Assembly: GCF_900129845.1 (NCBI RefSeq)
Contig: NZ_FQXB01000001.1
Coordinates: 1,572,817 to 1,636,816 of the forward strand
DNA length: 64,000 nucleotides
Origin: Cognatiyoonia sediminum
GTDB lineage: Bacteria; Pseudomonadota; Alphaproteobacteria; Rhodobacterales; Rhodobacteraceae
Direction: 5' to 3'
The position numbers and the translations under genes were made by a program. The notes below the pieces were generated by a model. The model had not been told where the DNA came from, searched no databases, and saw only the letters and a list, made by a program, of their open reading frames with translations. Positions within the stretch are counted from its first letter, which is position 1. Every line of letters begins with the position of its first letter. Below are positions 37,931 to 48,000 of the stretch, one piece after another.

Positions 37931-37966
37931 CTTCCCCCCAGAAAAACCGACGCTATAGTCGCGCTC
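37931..37966 (+). promoter_or_regulatory. Candidate leu promoter giving a leaderless start
   Basis: TATAGT at 37954-37959 is a good -10 box. Seven bases after it stands the A of the leader ATG (37967), the expected start distance, so the transcript may begin at the initiation codon. The -35 region is poor (CTTCCC near 37931). Confidence 0.4.
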
Positions 37967-38038
37967 ATGTTGACGAAGGCGAAAATCACACCAGCACCCT
38001 CGCTGGCCCTAACAGAGCTACTCCTTAGCAGCCTCTGA
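37967..38038 (+). CDS. leuL: Leucine-rich leader peptide of leuA
   Basis: A 23-codon frame, MLTKAKITPAPSLALTELLL then SSL and TGA, with seven Leu codons, four of them (CTA, CTC, CTT and a final CTC) packed near the end, and two rare CTA codons. It lies 72 bp upstream of leuA and its stop codon falls inside the 5' arm of a perfect 10-bp hairpin. This is the layout of a leucine attenuator: ribosome stalling on Leu codons would control downstream RNA folding. No ribosome site precedes it, consistent with a leaderless message starting at the ATG, as reported for the trp leader of Sinorhizobium. The mechanism is inferred. Confidence 0.65.
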   Translation: MLTKAKITPAPSLALTELLLSSL

Positions 38039-38081
38039 GCGTGCCTTCTTGGCGCGACCGCTCAGAGGGGATCAGCGCCAA
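38032..38081 (+). promoter_or_regulatory. Putative leuA attenuator with two mutually exclusive stems
   Basis: Stem A: CCTCTGAGCG (38032-38041) pairs perfectly with CGCTCAGAGG (38059-38068). Stem B: TTGGCGC (38049-38055) pairs with GCGCCAA (38075-38081). One arm of B lies in the loop of A, so the two compete or form a pseudoknot. The leader stop codon is in stem A. No T-run follows, so if this is an attenuator it may act on Rho access or on leuA translation. Confidence 0.55.
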
Positions 38082-38110
38082 ATATCTCAAAAAGCTAAGG
38101 ACTACATAAA

Positions 38111-39670
38111 ATGACTGACCAAGTACTGATTTTCGACACGACGTTGCGTGACGGCGAACAATCCCCTGGTGCGACGATGACGCATGAGGAAAAACTCGAA
38201 ATCGCAGAGATGTTGGATGACATGGGCGTCGACATTATCGAAGCCGGGTTTCCGATTGCTTCAGAAGGCGATTTTGCCGCCGTGACAGAGATTGCCAAGC
38301 AGGCGAGAAGCTCCACGATCTGTGGCTTGGCCCGCGCCAACTACAAAGACATCGACCGCTGTTGGGAGGCTGTGAAACACGCGAAATCGCCGCGTATTCA
38401 CACGTTTATCGGCACCTCGCCCCTGCACCGCGCAATCCCAAACCTCAACCAAGATGAGATGGCAGAACGGATTCACGACACTGTCACCCACGCCCGCAAC
38501 CTTTGTGACAACGTGCAATGGTCGCCCATGGATGCGACCCGCACCGAAGAAGATTACCTGTGCCGCGTGGTTGAAATTGCGATCAAGGCAGGCGCGACCA
38601 CAATCAACATCCCTGACACGGTTGGCTACACCGCTCCGGTTGAATCCGCTGATCTGATCCGCATGTTGATCGAGAAAGTGCCGGGTGCGGACGATATCAT
38701 TTTTGCAACCCACTGCCACAATGATCTTGGCATGGCGACAGCGAACTCATTGGCCGCTGTTGAGGGCGGCGCGCGACAAATTGAATGCACAATCAACGGC
38801 TTAGGCGAACGCGCAGGGAATACGGCGTTGGAAGAAGTCGTCATGGCGCTTAAGGTGCGGCATGACATTATGCCATATGCCACTGGTATCGACACAACTA
38901 AGATCATGAACATCTCACGTCGTGTGGCGACAGTGTCCGGCTTTCCGGTCCAGTTCAACAAAGCCATTGTTGGCAAGAACGCCTTTGCCCATGAAAGCGG
39001 CATCCACCAAGACGGAATGCTGAAGAACGCTGAAACCTTCGAGATCATGCGCCCGCAAGACGTGGGCCTGTCTGGAACGTCTCTGCCCTTGGGCAAACAT
39101 TCCGGCCGCGCTGCGCTGCGGTCGAAATTGGAAGCGCTTGGCTACGATCTGGCCGACAACCAGTTGAAAGATGTCTTTGTCCGTTTCAAGGATTTGGCTG
39201 ACCGCAAGAAAGAAGTCTACGACGACGATTTGATCGCCTTGATGCGGTCAAACGAAGATGCAGAAGACCGGTTGAAGCTCAAGTCCTTGCGCGTTGTTTG
39301 CGGCACTGACGGACCGCAATCGGCAGAGATGGTGATGGAGATTGACGGTGACGAAAAAAGCATCACGACAACAGGCGACGGCCCCGTTGATGCGACCTTC
39401 CAAGCCGTGAAGACTCTTGTTGAGCATAACGCCCGCCTGCAGCTTTATCAGGTACACGCAGTGACAGAAGGGACAGACGCGCAAGCGACCGTATCCGTCC
39501 GAATGGAGGAAGAGGGTCGGATCGCGACTGGCCAATCGGCAGATACGGATACAGTTGTGGCAAGTGCGAAGGCCTACATCAACGCTCTGAACCGCTTGCT
39601 GGTCCGTCGTGAGAAATCAGAACCTGGCTACGACACCAAGGGCGTGAGTTATAAGGATGTTGACGCTTAA
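38111..39670 (+). CDS. leuA: 2-isopropylmalate synthase
   Basis: A 519-residue enzyme that condenses 2-ketoisovalerate with acetyl-CoA, the first committed step of leucine synthesis. Catalytic TIM barrel: TTLRDGEQSPGATM near 9-22 and the metal site HCHNDLG near 205; also GLGERAGN. The C-terminal ~120 residues form the LeuA dimer domain for leucine feedback (IDGDEKSITTTGDGPVDATF). It is preceded by a leucine leader peptide and closed by a strong terminator. leuB, C and D are not in this window. Confidence 0.96.
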   Translation: MTDQVLIFDTTLRDGEQSPGATMTHEEKLEIAEMLDDMGVDIIEAGFPIASEGDFAAVTEIAKQARSSTICGLARANYKDIDRCWEAVKHAKSPRIHTFIGTSPLHRAIPNLNQDEMAERIHDTVTHARNLCDNVQWSPMDATRTEEDYLCRVVEIAIKAGATTINIPDTVGYTAPVESADLIRMLIEKVPGADDIIFATHCHNDLGMATANSLAAVEGGARQIECTINGLGERAGNTALEEVVMALKVRHDIMPYATGIDTTKIMNISRRVATVSGFPVQFNKAIVGKNAFAHESGIHQDGMLKNAETFEIMRPQDVGLSGTSLPLGKHSGRAALRSKLEALGYDLADNQLKDVFVRFKDLADRKKEVYDDDLIALMRSNEDAEDRLKLKSLRVVCGTDGPQSAEMVMEIDGDEKSITTTGDGPVDATFQAVKTLVEHNARLQLYQVHAVTEGTDAQATVSVRMEEEGRIATGQSADTDTVVASAKAYINALNRLLVRREKSEPGYDTKGVSYKDVDA

Positions 39671-39680
39671 CGACGTCTAG

Positions 39681-39715
39681 ATTGGGCTTCGATCGCAAGG
39701 TCGGAGCCCAATTTT
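39681..39715 (+). terminator. Intrinsic terminator of leuA
   Basis: A 14-bp stem with outer ATTGGGCT/AGCCCAAT, three G-T pairs inside, and a GCAA tetraloop, followed by TTTT. It lies 10 bases after the leuA stop. Confidence 0.92.
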
Positions 39716-39809
39716 CTCGGAAATGTATAAAAACTGACAGACTGACCAATACAACCATCGATATTGCCTAAGAAATGTTCGATTTTCACAACCGGCACTT
39801 TTGCGCTGA

Positions 39810-40961
<1,152 letters not shown>

Positions 40962-40995
40962 CCGCCGATTTTAACAGGACCGAGGACATCTGACC

Positions 40996-41910
40996 TTGGC
41001 ACGCGACAACAAAAGCGAAGATTTCATCGGCCCGATCCGCAGACTGCTGGTCGGGCTCTTTGTGTTTTTGCTGTTGGGGGTTTTTTTGGTGTGGCGGATC
41101 GATAGCCCAAGGGTTGAACGCTTCCGTGCAGCCGTGATTGACGAGGTTGTCCCCTCCTTTGATTGGGCGATGGCGCCAGTGACAGGCGCTATCGATCTGG
41201 TGCGAGATTTTCAGAGCTATCAGCAGCTTGCCGAACAAAACGACAATCTCCGTCGCGAGCTACAGCAGATGAAGGCGTGGAAAGAGGCAGCGCTTCAGCT
41301 TGAACAGGAAAACGCACGTTTGCTCGATCTGAACAAGGTCAGCCTTGATCCGAAGCTGACCTATATCACTGGCGTAGTTGTGACAGATAGCGGATCGCCT
41401 TTCCGACAGTCGGTGCTGATCAACGTTGGTGCGCGGGATGGGATCATTGATGGCTGGCCAACGATGGATGGGATCGGCCTTGTCGGACGGATCAGTGGTG
41501 TGGGTCAGGATACCAGCCGCGTGATCCTTTTGACTGATACCTCAAGCCGTATTCCCGTGACCGTCCAGCCAAGCGGTCAGAAGGCGATATTGGCAGGCGA
41601 CAACACTTTGAATCCCCTTTTGGAGTTCATCGAAGACCCCGGTTTGGTCCGCCCCGGTGACCGTGTCATCTCTTCTGGCGATGGTGGCGTTTTCCCGTCG
41701 GATTTGCTGGTCGGACAAGTCGCACTTGGGACGGACAATAGATTGCGTGTTCGTCTGTCCGCCGACTATGAGCGCCTTGAGTTCCTCCGAGTCCTACGGG
41801 CGCAACCGCATGAAGTTATCGAAGATCCCGGCGGGCTACTTGCGACCGACGAGGTTGATGCCCTGATTGAAGACGTTCTGGAAGAAACAGCCGAGGCGAC
41901 AGATGGCTGA
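40996..41910 (+). CDS. mreC: Rod-shape determining protein MreC
   Basis: A 304-residue bitopic protein: short cytoplasmic N-terminus, one TM helix (LLVGLFVFLLLGVFLVWRI), a periplasmic coiled coil (YQQLAEQNDNLRRELQQMKAW) and the beta domain of MreC (TDTSSRIPVTVQPSGQKAIL, DRVISSGDGGVFPSDLLVGQV). It connects MreB to PBP2. It starts with TTG after GAGGA, and the end overlaps mreD by eight bases. Confidence 0.93.
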   Translation: MARDNKSEDFIGPIRRLLVGLFVFLLLGVFLVWRIDSPRVERFRAAVIDEVVPSFDWAMAPVTGAIDLVRDFQSYQQLAEQNDNLRRELQQMKAWKEAALQLEQENARLLDLNKVSLDPKLTYITGVVVTDSGSPFRQSVLINVGARDGIIDGWPTMDGIGLVGRISGVGQDTSRVILLTDTSSRIPVTVQPSGQKAILAGDNTLNPLLEFIEDPGLVRPGDRVISSGDGGVFPSDLLVGQVALGTDNRLRVRLSADYERLEFLRVLRAQPHEVIEDPGGLLATDEVDALIEDVLEETAEATDG

Positions 41911-42442
41911 AACTCCGAACATGCAGATCTGGATCGGCCGCGCTGTCTACGTCGGCATTTGTGTCCTTTTGATTTTTCTTCAATTGATGCCCCTAGACGC
42001 GCGGCCTGAGATCATTCCTTGGCCGGATCTTTTGCTTTTGGTGACATTGGTTTGGGTTGCGCGGCGGCCGGACTACACGCCAGTTATCGCAATTGTCGCG
42101 CTTTTCTTTCTGACAGACCTTTTGTTCCAAAGGCCTCCGGGTCTTTGGACAGCCTTGGTCATCATCCTAACAGAGTCGCTCCGCAAACGCGCCAACCAAC
42201 TTCGCAACGCACCAGCCGCGCTTGAGTGGGGCTCCATCGCGCTCGGCATCGTCGCGATCACATTGGCGTACCGAGCGATCCTATTCATCGCACTCACTCA
42301 TGCGCCGCCCTTGGGTCTAACCTTAATCCAGATGGTGATCACGATTTTGAGCTACCCTGTTGTCGCGATTTTGGCGCACTATGTGTTCGGGGTCAGCAGA
42401 CCAACGCCCGGTGCGATTGATAGTTTGGGGCATCGCCTATGA
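41903..42442 (+). CDS. mreD: Rod-shape determining protein MreD
   Basis: A 179-residue inner-membrane protein with about five TM helices and little polar sequence, identified by hydropathy (VYVGICVLLIFLQLMPLDAR start, FLTDLLFQRPPGLWTALVI) and its place between mreC and mrdA. ATG 41903 overlaps mreC; the following mrdA overlaps its stop by four bases. Confidence 0.88.
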   Translation: MAETPNMQIWIGRAVYVGICVLLIFLQLMPLDARPEIIPWPDLLLLVTLVWVARRPDYTPVIAIVALFFLTDLLFQRPPGLWTALVIILTESLRKRANQLRNAPAALEWGSIALGIVAITLAYRAILFIALTHAPPLGLTLIQMVITILSYPVVAILAHYVFGVSRPTPGAIDSLGHRL

Positions 42443-44388
42443 AACGTCCTGCCAAAGATCAGGCATTCAGTGAACGGATGATCAGTCGTCGAGCGCTTTT
42501 GCTTGGTTCGGCGCAGGTGGGTTTTGTCGGTTTGCTTGGGTGGCGCATGCAATCCATGCAGGTCGAACAGGCAGATCAATTCCGCCTGCTCGCCGAAGAA
42601 AACCGGGTTAACATTCGGCTTTTGCCACCCTCTCGCGGATTGATCTTTGACATCAATGGCCAGCCCATCGCCGACAATGAACAGAACTACCGTGTCGTCA
42701 TGGTTCGGGAAGATGCGGGTGATGTTGAAGCTGTATTGGCCAAACTGACCGAGATCGTGGATATCCCTGATGAGACCATCGCACGCGCGGTGGAGGAGAT
42801 TAACCGTCGCTCGCCCTTTGTGCCCGTAACGATTGCCGACCGTTTGGCGTGGGATGATGTGGCGCAAATCAATGTGAATGCGCCTGCCCTGCCTGGGATT
42901 TCCGCTGAAGTGGGGTTGAGCCGCGTTTATCCCTTTGGCGCCGACCTTAGCCATGTTGTTGGTTACGTTGGCCCCGTTAGCGACTACGACCTGAGCCAAG
43001 GGTATCTCTCCGAAGACAACGATCCTTTGCTTCAAATTCCAAAGTTTCAGGTCGGCAAAACGGGCGTTGAAGCGAAAGAAGAACAGATCCTTCGCGGCAG
43101 TGCGGGCACAAAGCGCATTGAAGTGAACGCCTTGGGTCGCGTCATGCGGGAATTGGACCGAGCCGAAGGTGAAAGCGGCAAAGATATCCAATTGACCATC
43201 GATGCCGATTTACAAAGCTACGTTCAGGCGCGTCTTAACGGCGAAAGCGCAGGGGCGGTCGTGATCGATCTGGAGAACGGTGACTTGAGGGCAATCGCGT
43301 CGGCGCCGACGTTTGATCCGAACCTATTTGTTCGTGGCATCTCCACCAAAGACTGGCGTGATCTGAACGAAAACAAATATCGGCCGCTGGCCGCAAAGGC
43401 GGTTCAAGGCACCTACCCTCCGGGATCTACTTTCAAGATGATTACGGCTCTGGCTGCCTTGGAAGATGGCGTGGTTGATGCCGAAGAAACGGTTTATTGC
43501 CCTGGCTTTACCGATGTTTTCAGCACCCGATTCCACTGTTGGAAACGTGCGGGACATGGGAATATCAACCTGCACGAAAGCCTGAAACAGAGCTGCGACT
43601 GCTATTACTATGACATCTCACAACGTGTCGGGATTGATAAGATGGCGGCGATGGCACGCAAGCTGGGCCTTGGTGTGCGCCACGATCTTCCTTTGTCTGC
43701 TGTCGCGTCAGGGCTTGCGCCGGACAAAGACTGGAAGAAACGCGTGCGCAATGAAGACTGGCGGATCGGTGACACGGTGAACGCGTCCATCGGACAGGGT
43801 TATGTTTTGGCGTCTCCCTTGCAACTCGCTGTGATGACCGCTCGGATCGCGACCGGTCGGGAGGTGACACCTCGCTTGATCAAATCCATCGACGGGATCG
43901 AGACACCAAGCGGTTTAGGCGAAAGCCTCGGACTGAATGAAAATTCATTGCGCCGCATCCGCGCTTCCATGGTTGATGTGTCCAACCATCGCCGCGGGAC
44001 AGCCTATGGCAGTCGGATCGTGGCAGACGGGATGCAGATGGCGGGAAAGACGGGCACCAGTCAGGTGCGCCGGATCACCGAAGAAGAACGTGCCAATGGC
44101 GTGACAAAAAACGAAGACCTGCCTTGGGAACGCCGAGATCACGCGTTATTTGTTGATTTCGCACCGGTCGAAAACCCTCGTTTTGCGATTGCCGTTGTCG
44201 TGGAACACGGCGGCGGCGGATCTCGTGCAGCGGCCCCAATCGCGCGGGATATTACCCTACAAGCGCTCTATGGCGGCACGCCTCCATTGGACGCCTATCC
44301 GACAGCTGCGCGGCCAGAGATTGAAGAGCAACAACGACGTATCAGAGATTTCGTGGTGCCCGGTCGAAAGACGCAGGACCGCGCCTAG
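42439..44388 (+). CDS. mrdA: Penicillin-binding protein 2, transpeptidase of the elongasome
   Basis: A 649-residue class B PBP: TM anchor near 15-35, a PBP dimer/pedestal domain (NVRLLPPSRGLIFDINGQPIADN), and the transpeptidase domain with SxxK in PPGSTFKM, SxN-type SCD in LKQSCDCYYY and KTG in MAGKTGTSQV. It cross-links lateral-wall peptidoglycan with RodA. Directly abuts rodA. Confidence 0.96.
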   Translation: MKRPAKDQAFSERMISRRALLLGSAQVGFVGLLGWRMQSMQVEQADQFRLLAEENRVNIRLLPPSRGLIFDINGQPIADNEQNYRVVMVREDAGDVEAVLAKLTEIVDIPDETIARAVEEINRRSPFVPVTIADRLAWDDVAQINVNAPALPGISAEVGLSRVYPFGADLSHVVGYVGPVSDYDLSQGYLSEDNDPLLQIPKFQVGKTGVEAKEEQILRGSAGTKRIEVNALGRVMRELDRAEGESGKDIQLTIDADLQSYVQARLNGESAGAVVIDLENGDLRAIASAPTFDPNLFVRGISTKDWRDLNENKYRPLAAKAVQGTYPPGSTFKMITALAALEDGVVDAEETVYCPGFTDVFSTRFHCWKRAGHGNINLHESLKQSCDCYYYDISQRVGIDKMAAMARKLGLGVRHDLPLSAVASGLAPDKDWKKRVRNEDWRIGDTVNASIGQGYVLASPLQLAVMTARIATGREVTPRLIKSIDGIETPSGLGESLGLNENSLRRIRASMVDVSNHRRGTAYGSRIVADGMQMAGKTGTSQVRRITEEERANGVTKNEDLPWERRDHALFVDFAPVENPRFAIAVVVEHGGGGSRAAAPIARDITLQALYGGTPPLDAYPTAARPEIEEQQRRIRDFVVPGRKTQDRA

Positions 44389-45528
44389 ATGAGCTATTTA
44401 GAGTACAACACCAAATACGTCCCGACGGGATTTCGGAAGCTGTTGTACCTCAACTGGCCCGTGATCATGCTGTTGATCGCGGTCGCCTCGTTCGGTTTCC
44501 TGATGCTGTTTTCCGTTGCCGGAGGGTCCGCCCAGCCATGGATGGAACCTCAGATGGAACGCTTCGCCGTCGGTCTAGCGCTCATGTTAGTCGTGGCCAT
44601 GGTACCGATTTGGTTTTGGCGCAACATGTCCGTCGTCGCCTATCTGGTTTCTATCGCCTTGCTGGTTGCAGTGGAATTTGTTGGCGTTGAGCGTAACGGG
44701 TCACAACGTTGGTTGGACCTTGGGTTTATGGACCTCCAACCGTCTGAAATGGCCAAAATCACAATGGTTATGATATTGGCTGCCTACTATGACTGGCTGC
44801 CTGCAAAAAAGACATCGCATCCGCTTTACGTTTTGATCCCAGTTTTCCTGATCATGCTCCCAACCTATTTTGTTTTGGCGCAGCCTGATTTGGGCACATC
44901 GCTCCTTTTGGTGGCTGGCGGTGGTGCGATGATGTTCTTCGCTGGGGTGCATTGGGCATACTTTGCAACCGTGATCTTAACGGGTGTATCCTTGGTGTTC
45001 GCCGTGTTCCAATCCCGCGGCACGCCCTACCAAATCCTGCAGGACTATCAGTACCGGCGGATCGACACTTTCCTTGATCCAGCAAACGATCCGCTTGGGG
45101 CGGGTTATCACATCACCCAAGCCAAAATCGCATTCGGCTCTGGCGGTTGGACCGGCCGCGGCTTTATGCAAGGCACGCAAAGCCGGTTAAATTTCTTACC
45201 CGAAAAGCACACCGACTTTATCTTCACCACGCTCGCAGAGGAATTTGGTTTCTTAGGCGCTATGGGTCTTTTGACGCTCTACCTGCTGATCATTCTGTTC
45301 TGCATCGTGTCGGCAGTGAACAACCGAGATCGGTTTGCATCCCTTTTGACCTTAGGCATCGCCATGACCTTCTTTTTGTTCTTTGCCTTGAACATGGCGA
45401 TGGTGACTGGCTTGGCTCCGGTTGTTGGGGTGCCTTTGCCCTTGGTCAGCTACGGAGGATCGGCCATGTTGGTCTTGATGGTGGCCTTCGGGCTTGTTCA
45501 ATCCGCGCACGTCCATAGGCCGCGTTGA
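44389..45528 (+). CDS. rodA: SEDS glycosyltransferase RodA
   Basis: A 379-residue polytopic protein of the SEDS family that polymerises lipid II into glycan strands with PBP2. Ten or so TM helices; signatures are GSQRWLDLGFMDLQPSEMAK (with the region of the catalytic Asp loop), QPDLGTSLLL, and LPLVSYGGSAMLVLM near the end. Starts immediately after the mrdA stop. Confidence 0.96.
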   Translation: MSYLEYNTKYVPTGFRKLLYLNWPVIMLLIAVASFGFLMLFSVAGGSAQPWMEPQMERFAVGLALMLVVAMVPIWFWRNMSVVAYLVSIALLVAVEFVGVERNGSQRWLDLGFMDLQPSEMAKITMVMILAAYYDWLPAKKTSHPLYVLIPVFLIMLPTYFVLAQPDLGTSLLLVAGGGAMMFFAGVHWAYFATVILTGVSLVFAVFQSRGTPYQILQDYQYRRIDTFLDPANDPLGAGYHITQAKIAFGSGGWTGRGFMQGTQSRLNFLPEKHTDFIFTTLAEEFGFLGAMGLLTLYLLIILFCIVSAVNNRDRFASLLTLGIAMTFFLFFALNMAMVTGLAPVVGVPLPLVSYGGSAMLVLMVAFGLVQSAHVHRPR

Positions 45529-46460
45529 TGTTGAAAGTTATGTTTTCGGCTAAGCCTGCCGCTTGGGAAGAGTATAGAGAAACGCTAATGACTGCCTTCG
45601 ATGCCGAAGGTTTGGATGTCGACCTCTCTCGCGATCATGATCCTGCGGAGGTCGACTACATCGTCTTTGCCCCGAATGGGCCTGTGAGCGATTTTCGCCC
45701 CTACACGAAAACCAAAGCCGTCCTGAGTTTGTGGGCCGGTGTCGAAACGGTTGTCGGCAATGAAACCTTGACGCAACCACTCCTACGTATGGTCGATCAC
45801 GGGTTAACCGCCGGCATGGTGGAATGGGTCGTTGGCCATACGTTGCGCCACCACCTTGGAATGGATGCCCATATCACGCAGCAAGATGGTGTTTGGCGCG
45901 ATACGGTCTATCCGCCGATTGCGGCGCAACGCACTGTCACCATTCTTGGCATTGGCGCGTTGGGCGCGGCCTGCGGGCAGGCTCTTCATGGTTTAGGATT
46001 TCCAGTAAGGGGCTGGAGCCGTACGCCAAAACAGATCGAGAATATCGAATGCTTCAGTGGCGACGACGGGCTGCGAGACACGTTGAGCGGAGCAGAAGTT
46101 GTGATCCTCCTTTTGCCCGATACGCCTGACACACGACATGTCTTGAACGCCGAAACGCTTGGCTTACTGGCGAGAGGAGGGTTCGTTATCAACCCCGGAC
46201 GCGGGCCATTGATCGACGACGATTCCCTCTTGGCTGCGCTCGACAGGGGGCAAGTGGCTCATGCGACATTGGATGTGTTTGACGTCGAGCCGCTACCAAA
46301 AGATCACCCCTTTTGGTCCCATCCGAATGTCACTGTGACGCCGCATATCGCAAGCACCACACGCGCTGACACAGCGTCTCAAGTGATCGCCCAACAAATC
46401 AAACGAGGCGAGCGGGGCGAGCCGTTCTTACACGTCGTAGACAGACAGGCAGGGTATTAG
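45528..46460 (+). CDS. D-2-hydroxyacid dehydrogenase (GhrA-like)
   Basis: A ~310-residue NAD(P)-dependent dehydrogenase with Rossmann motif GIGALGAACGQALHGLGFPV and the catalytic elements of the family: Arg in NPGRGPLIDD, Glu in DVFDVEPLPKDHPFW and His in VTPHIAS. It is closest in pattern to glyoxylate/hydroxypyruvate reductase A. It overlaps the rodA stop by one base, so it is the last gene of the mre operon, although no wall role is evident. Its stop interlocks with that of the convergent gene. Confidence 0.88.
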   Translation: MLKVMFSAKPAAWEEYRETLMTAFDAEGLDVDLSRDHDPAEVDYIVFAPNGPVSDFRPYTKTKAVLSLWAGVETVVGNETLTQPLLRMVDHGLTAGMVEWVVGHTLRHHLGMDAHITQQDGVWRDTVYPPIAAQRTVTILGIGALGAACGQALHGLGFPVRGWSRTPKQIENIECFSGDDGLRDTLSGAEVVILLLPDTPDTRHVLNAETLGLLARGGFVINPGRGPLIDDDSLLAALDRGQVAHATLDVFDVEPLPKDHPFWSHPNVTVTPHIASTTRADTASQVIAQQIKRGERGEPFLHVVDRQAGY

Positions 46461-47239
46461 GTCAGTTTCGGTGGTTTTGTGGGGTCCATTCCGGGCGCGC
46501 CCGGCATGGTCGGTTGTTCTGACACCGGCAGATCAAATCGCAACCCGACGCGTCGAAGAATGTCGGCCACGTCGTCACCCGACGAGACAAACATCACATC
46601 AATCGTTCCCGCCTCGATTCCCGAGAATATCAGCGCTTCGCCTGCGGCATGGGCCAGGGCTTTCTCTGATCCATCCCGCGCATCGACGAATGCGAGGATA
46701 TGACCGACGCCACCCTCTTTGTAGACTGCCCCCGCGAGATAGGCATGGGATGCGAGCCCAGCGGCGATGGCCAGCTTTCGGTCGAGGCCGGTTACGACCT
46801 CTTCAGGAAGAGAACCCGGAGACCGGAGTTCGGAAAGCGTCCCTTGGGTTTCCTCAGGCGCGTTGCGAAGAGTTTCTGCGAGCCAATCGACGGCATCCGG
46901 CGGGATCAGCATCGCTGATGGGGCCACTTCTAAGTTAAGCGCAAGCCCGACATCTTGCCCGTCCAACATTTGAATCAGCCCACGCCCGGGCAAACCAGCA
47001 TAAGGGGCGGCGCGGCCGACGAAACTCGATAGGCGTTCCTCCCGATCGAAAACCAGCGCAAACTTTTGATCTTTGACGTCGAACAGTTCCGGCGACACCT
47101 GATCGCCGTCCGGCTCTCCAGCCAGAAGGAGATAAAGTTCAGAATCCGCGATACGCTCATAAAACCGCAAACGCGCGGCATCGTCGTCCGGATTAGCGGA
47201 CATGTTTGCATGCGCTTTATCAATCTCTGTCTCGGCCAT
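46457..47239 (-). CDS. SseB-like protein
   Basis: A 260-residue soluble protein with an SseB N-terminal domain (FYERIADSELYLLLAGEPDG, FALVFDREERLSSFVG, GLALNLEVAPSAMLIPPDAV) and a second domain towards the C-terminus (AGAVYKEGGVGHILAFVDAR). SseB-type domains are widespread outside secretion systems and their role is unknown; no secretion genes are nearby. Confidence 0.82.
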   Translation of the reverse strand: MAETEIDKAHANMSANPDDDAARLRFYERIADSELYLLLAGEPDGDQVSPELFDVKDQKFALVFDREERLSSFVGRAAPYAGLPGRGLIQMLDGQDVGLALNLEVAPSAMLIPPDAVDWLAETLRNAPEETQGTLSELRSPGSLPEEVVTGLDRKLAIAAGLASHAYLAGAVYKEGGVGHILAFVDARDGSEKALAHAAGEALIFSGIEAGTIDVMFVSSGDDVADILRRVGLRFDLPVSEQPTMPGAPGMDPTKPPKLT

Positions 47240-47289
47240 CGCGCCCTCTTCTCAGGTCATTACTCGCGTAATGCGGCAGATAGTGGACT

Positions 47290-47904
47290 TCAAGGCGACA
47301 AGATCGCCGCAACTCGTTTTTGCAATGCGGGGATGATCTCTGCATCAAACCACGGATGGTTCTTAAACCAGCGCATATTGCGCGGACTTGGGTGCGGAAG
47401 GATGATGCTCTTGGCAATCGCAGGGTCAATGGAGGATACGGCGCCAGCGACAGAGGATCGCTTATGTTTCGGAGCGTGCCAATCGATGGCATAGCGCCCC
47501 ATGAGGATAGTCAGCTCAACCTGCCGCAAATGGGACAGCACCGGTAAACGCCAAGTATCAGCGCATTCTTTCCGAGGCGGCGCGTCACCCCCCTTGCCAC
47601 CACCGGGAAAGCATAAACCCATTGGGAAAATCCCCATCCTTGGGTCATTATAGAAGGTTGTTCGATCAACACCCAGCCATCTACGCAAACGATCTCCTGA
47701 CGGGTCGTCGAAGGGGCGATTTTTTGTATGTGTGATCCGCCCAGGCGCTTGCCCGACAATCAAAATTTTTGCGTTCTGATCAATCTGAAAGATAGGATTT
47801 GGACCCAGTTCCAAGCCGTCGCAGATCGTACACGCGCTTATGCGTTTCAGAAGTTCTGAAAAGTCATGGTTTGTGTTCAAACGAACCTCCGGTGTGTCAC
47901 CCAC
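47290..47904 (-). CDS. Uracil-DNA glycosylase superfamily protein
   Basis: A 204-residue protein with UDG-superfamily motifs: motif A-like LIVGQAPGRITHTKNRPFDDPSGDRLRRW (GQAPG) and motif C-like ILPHPSPRNMRWFKNHPWF (HPSPRN). Only CTIC near residue 25 plus scattered Cys are present, so a family 4/5 Fe-S site is not obvious. It belongs to a small YqfB-like branch of putative glycosylases; substrate is unproven. Confidence 0.8.
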   Translation of the reverse strand: MGDTPEVRLNTNHDFSELLKRISACTICDGLELGPNPIFQIDQNAKILIVGQAPGRITHTKNRPFDDPSGDRLRRWLGVDRTTFYNDPRMGIFPMGLCFPGGGKGGDAPPRKECADTWRLPVLSHLRQVELTILMGRYAIDWHAPKHKRSSVAGAVSSIDPAIAKSIILPHPSPRNMRWFKNHPWFDAEIIPALQKRVAAILSP

Positions 47905-48000
47905 ACATTAGTTACGTGCGAACTTTACCCAGCCCGGCTTCTTTGTTGAAGGCATCTAACCTTTGAATTAGGCTCAGCCAGAAGCCTAAGGGGGAACAGC

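Noticed and set aside
46457..47239. Type III secretion role for the SseB-like protein.
   Set aside because: The domain name comes from a secretion study, but no secretion genes occur here and the domain is widespread in non-secreting bacteria.
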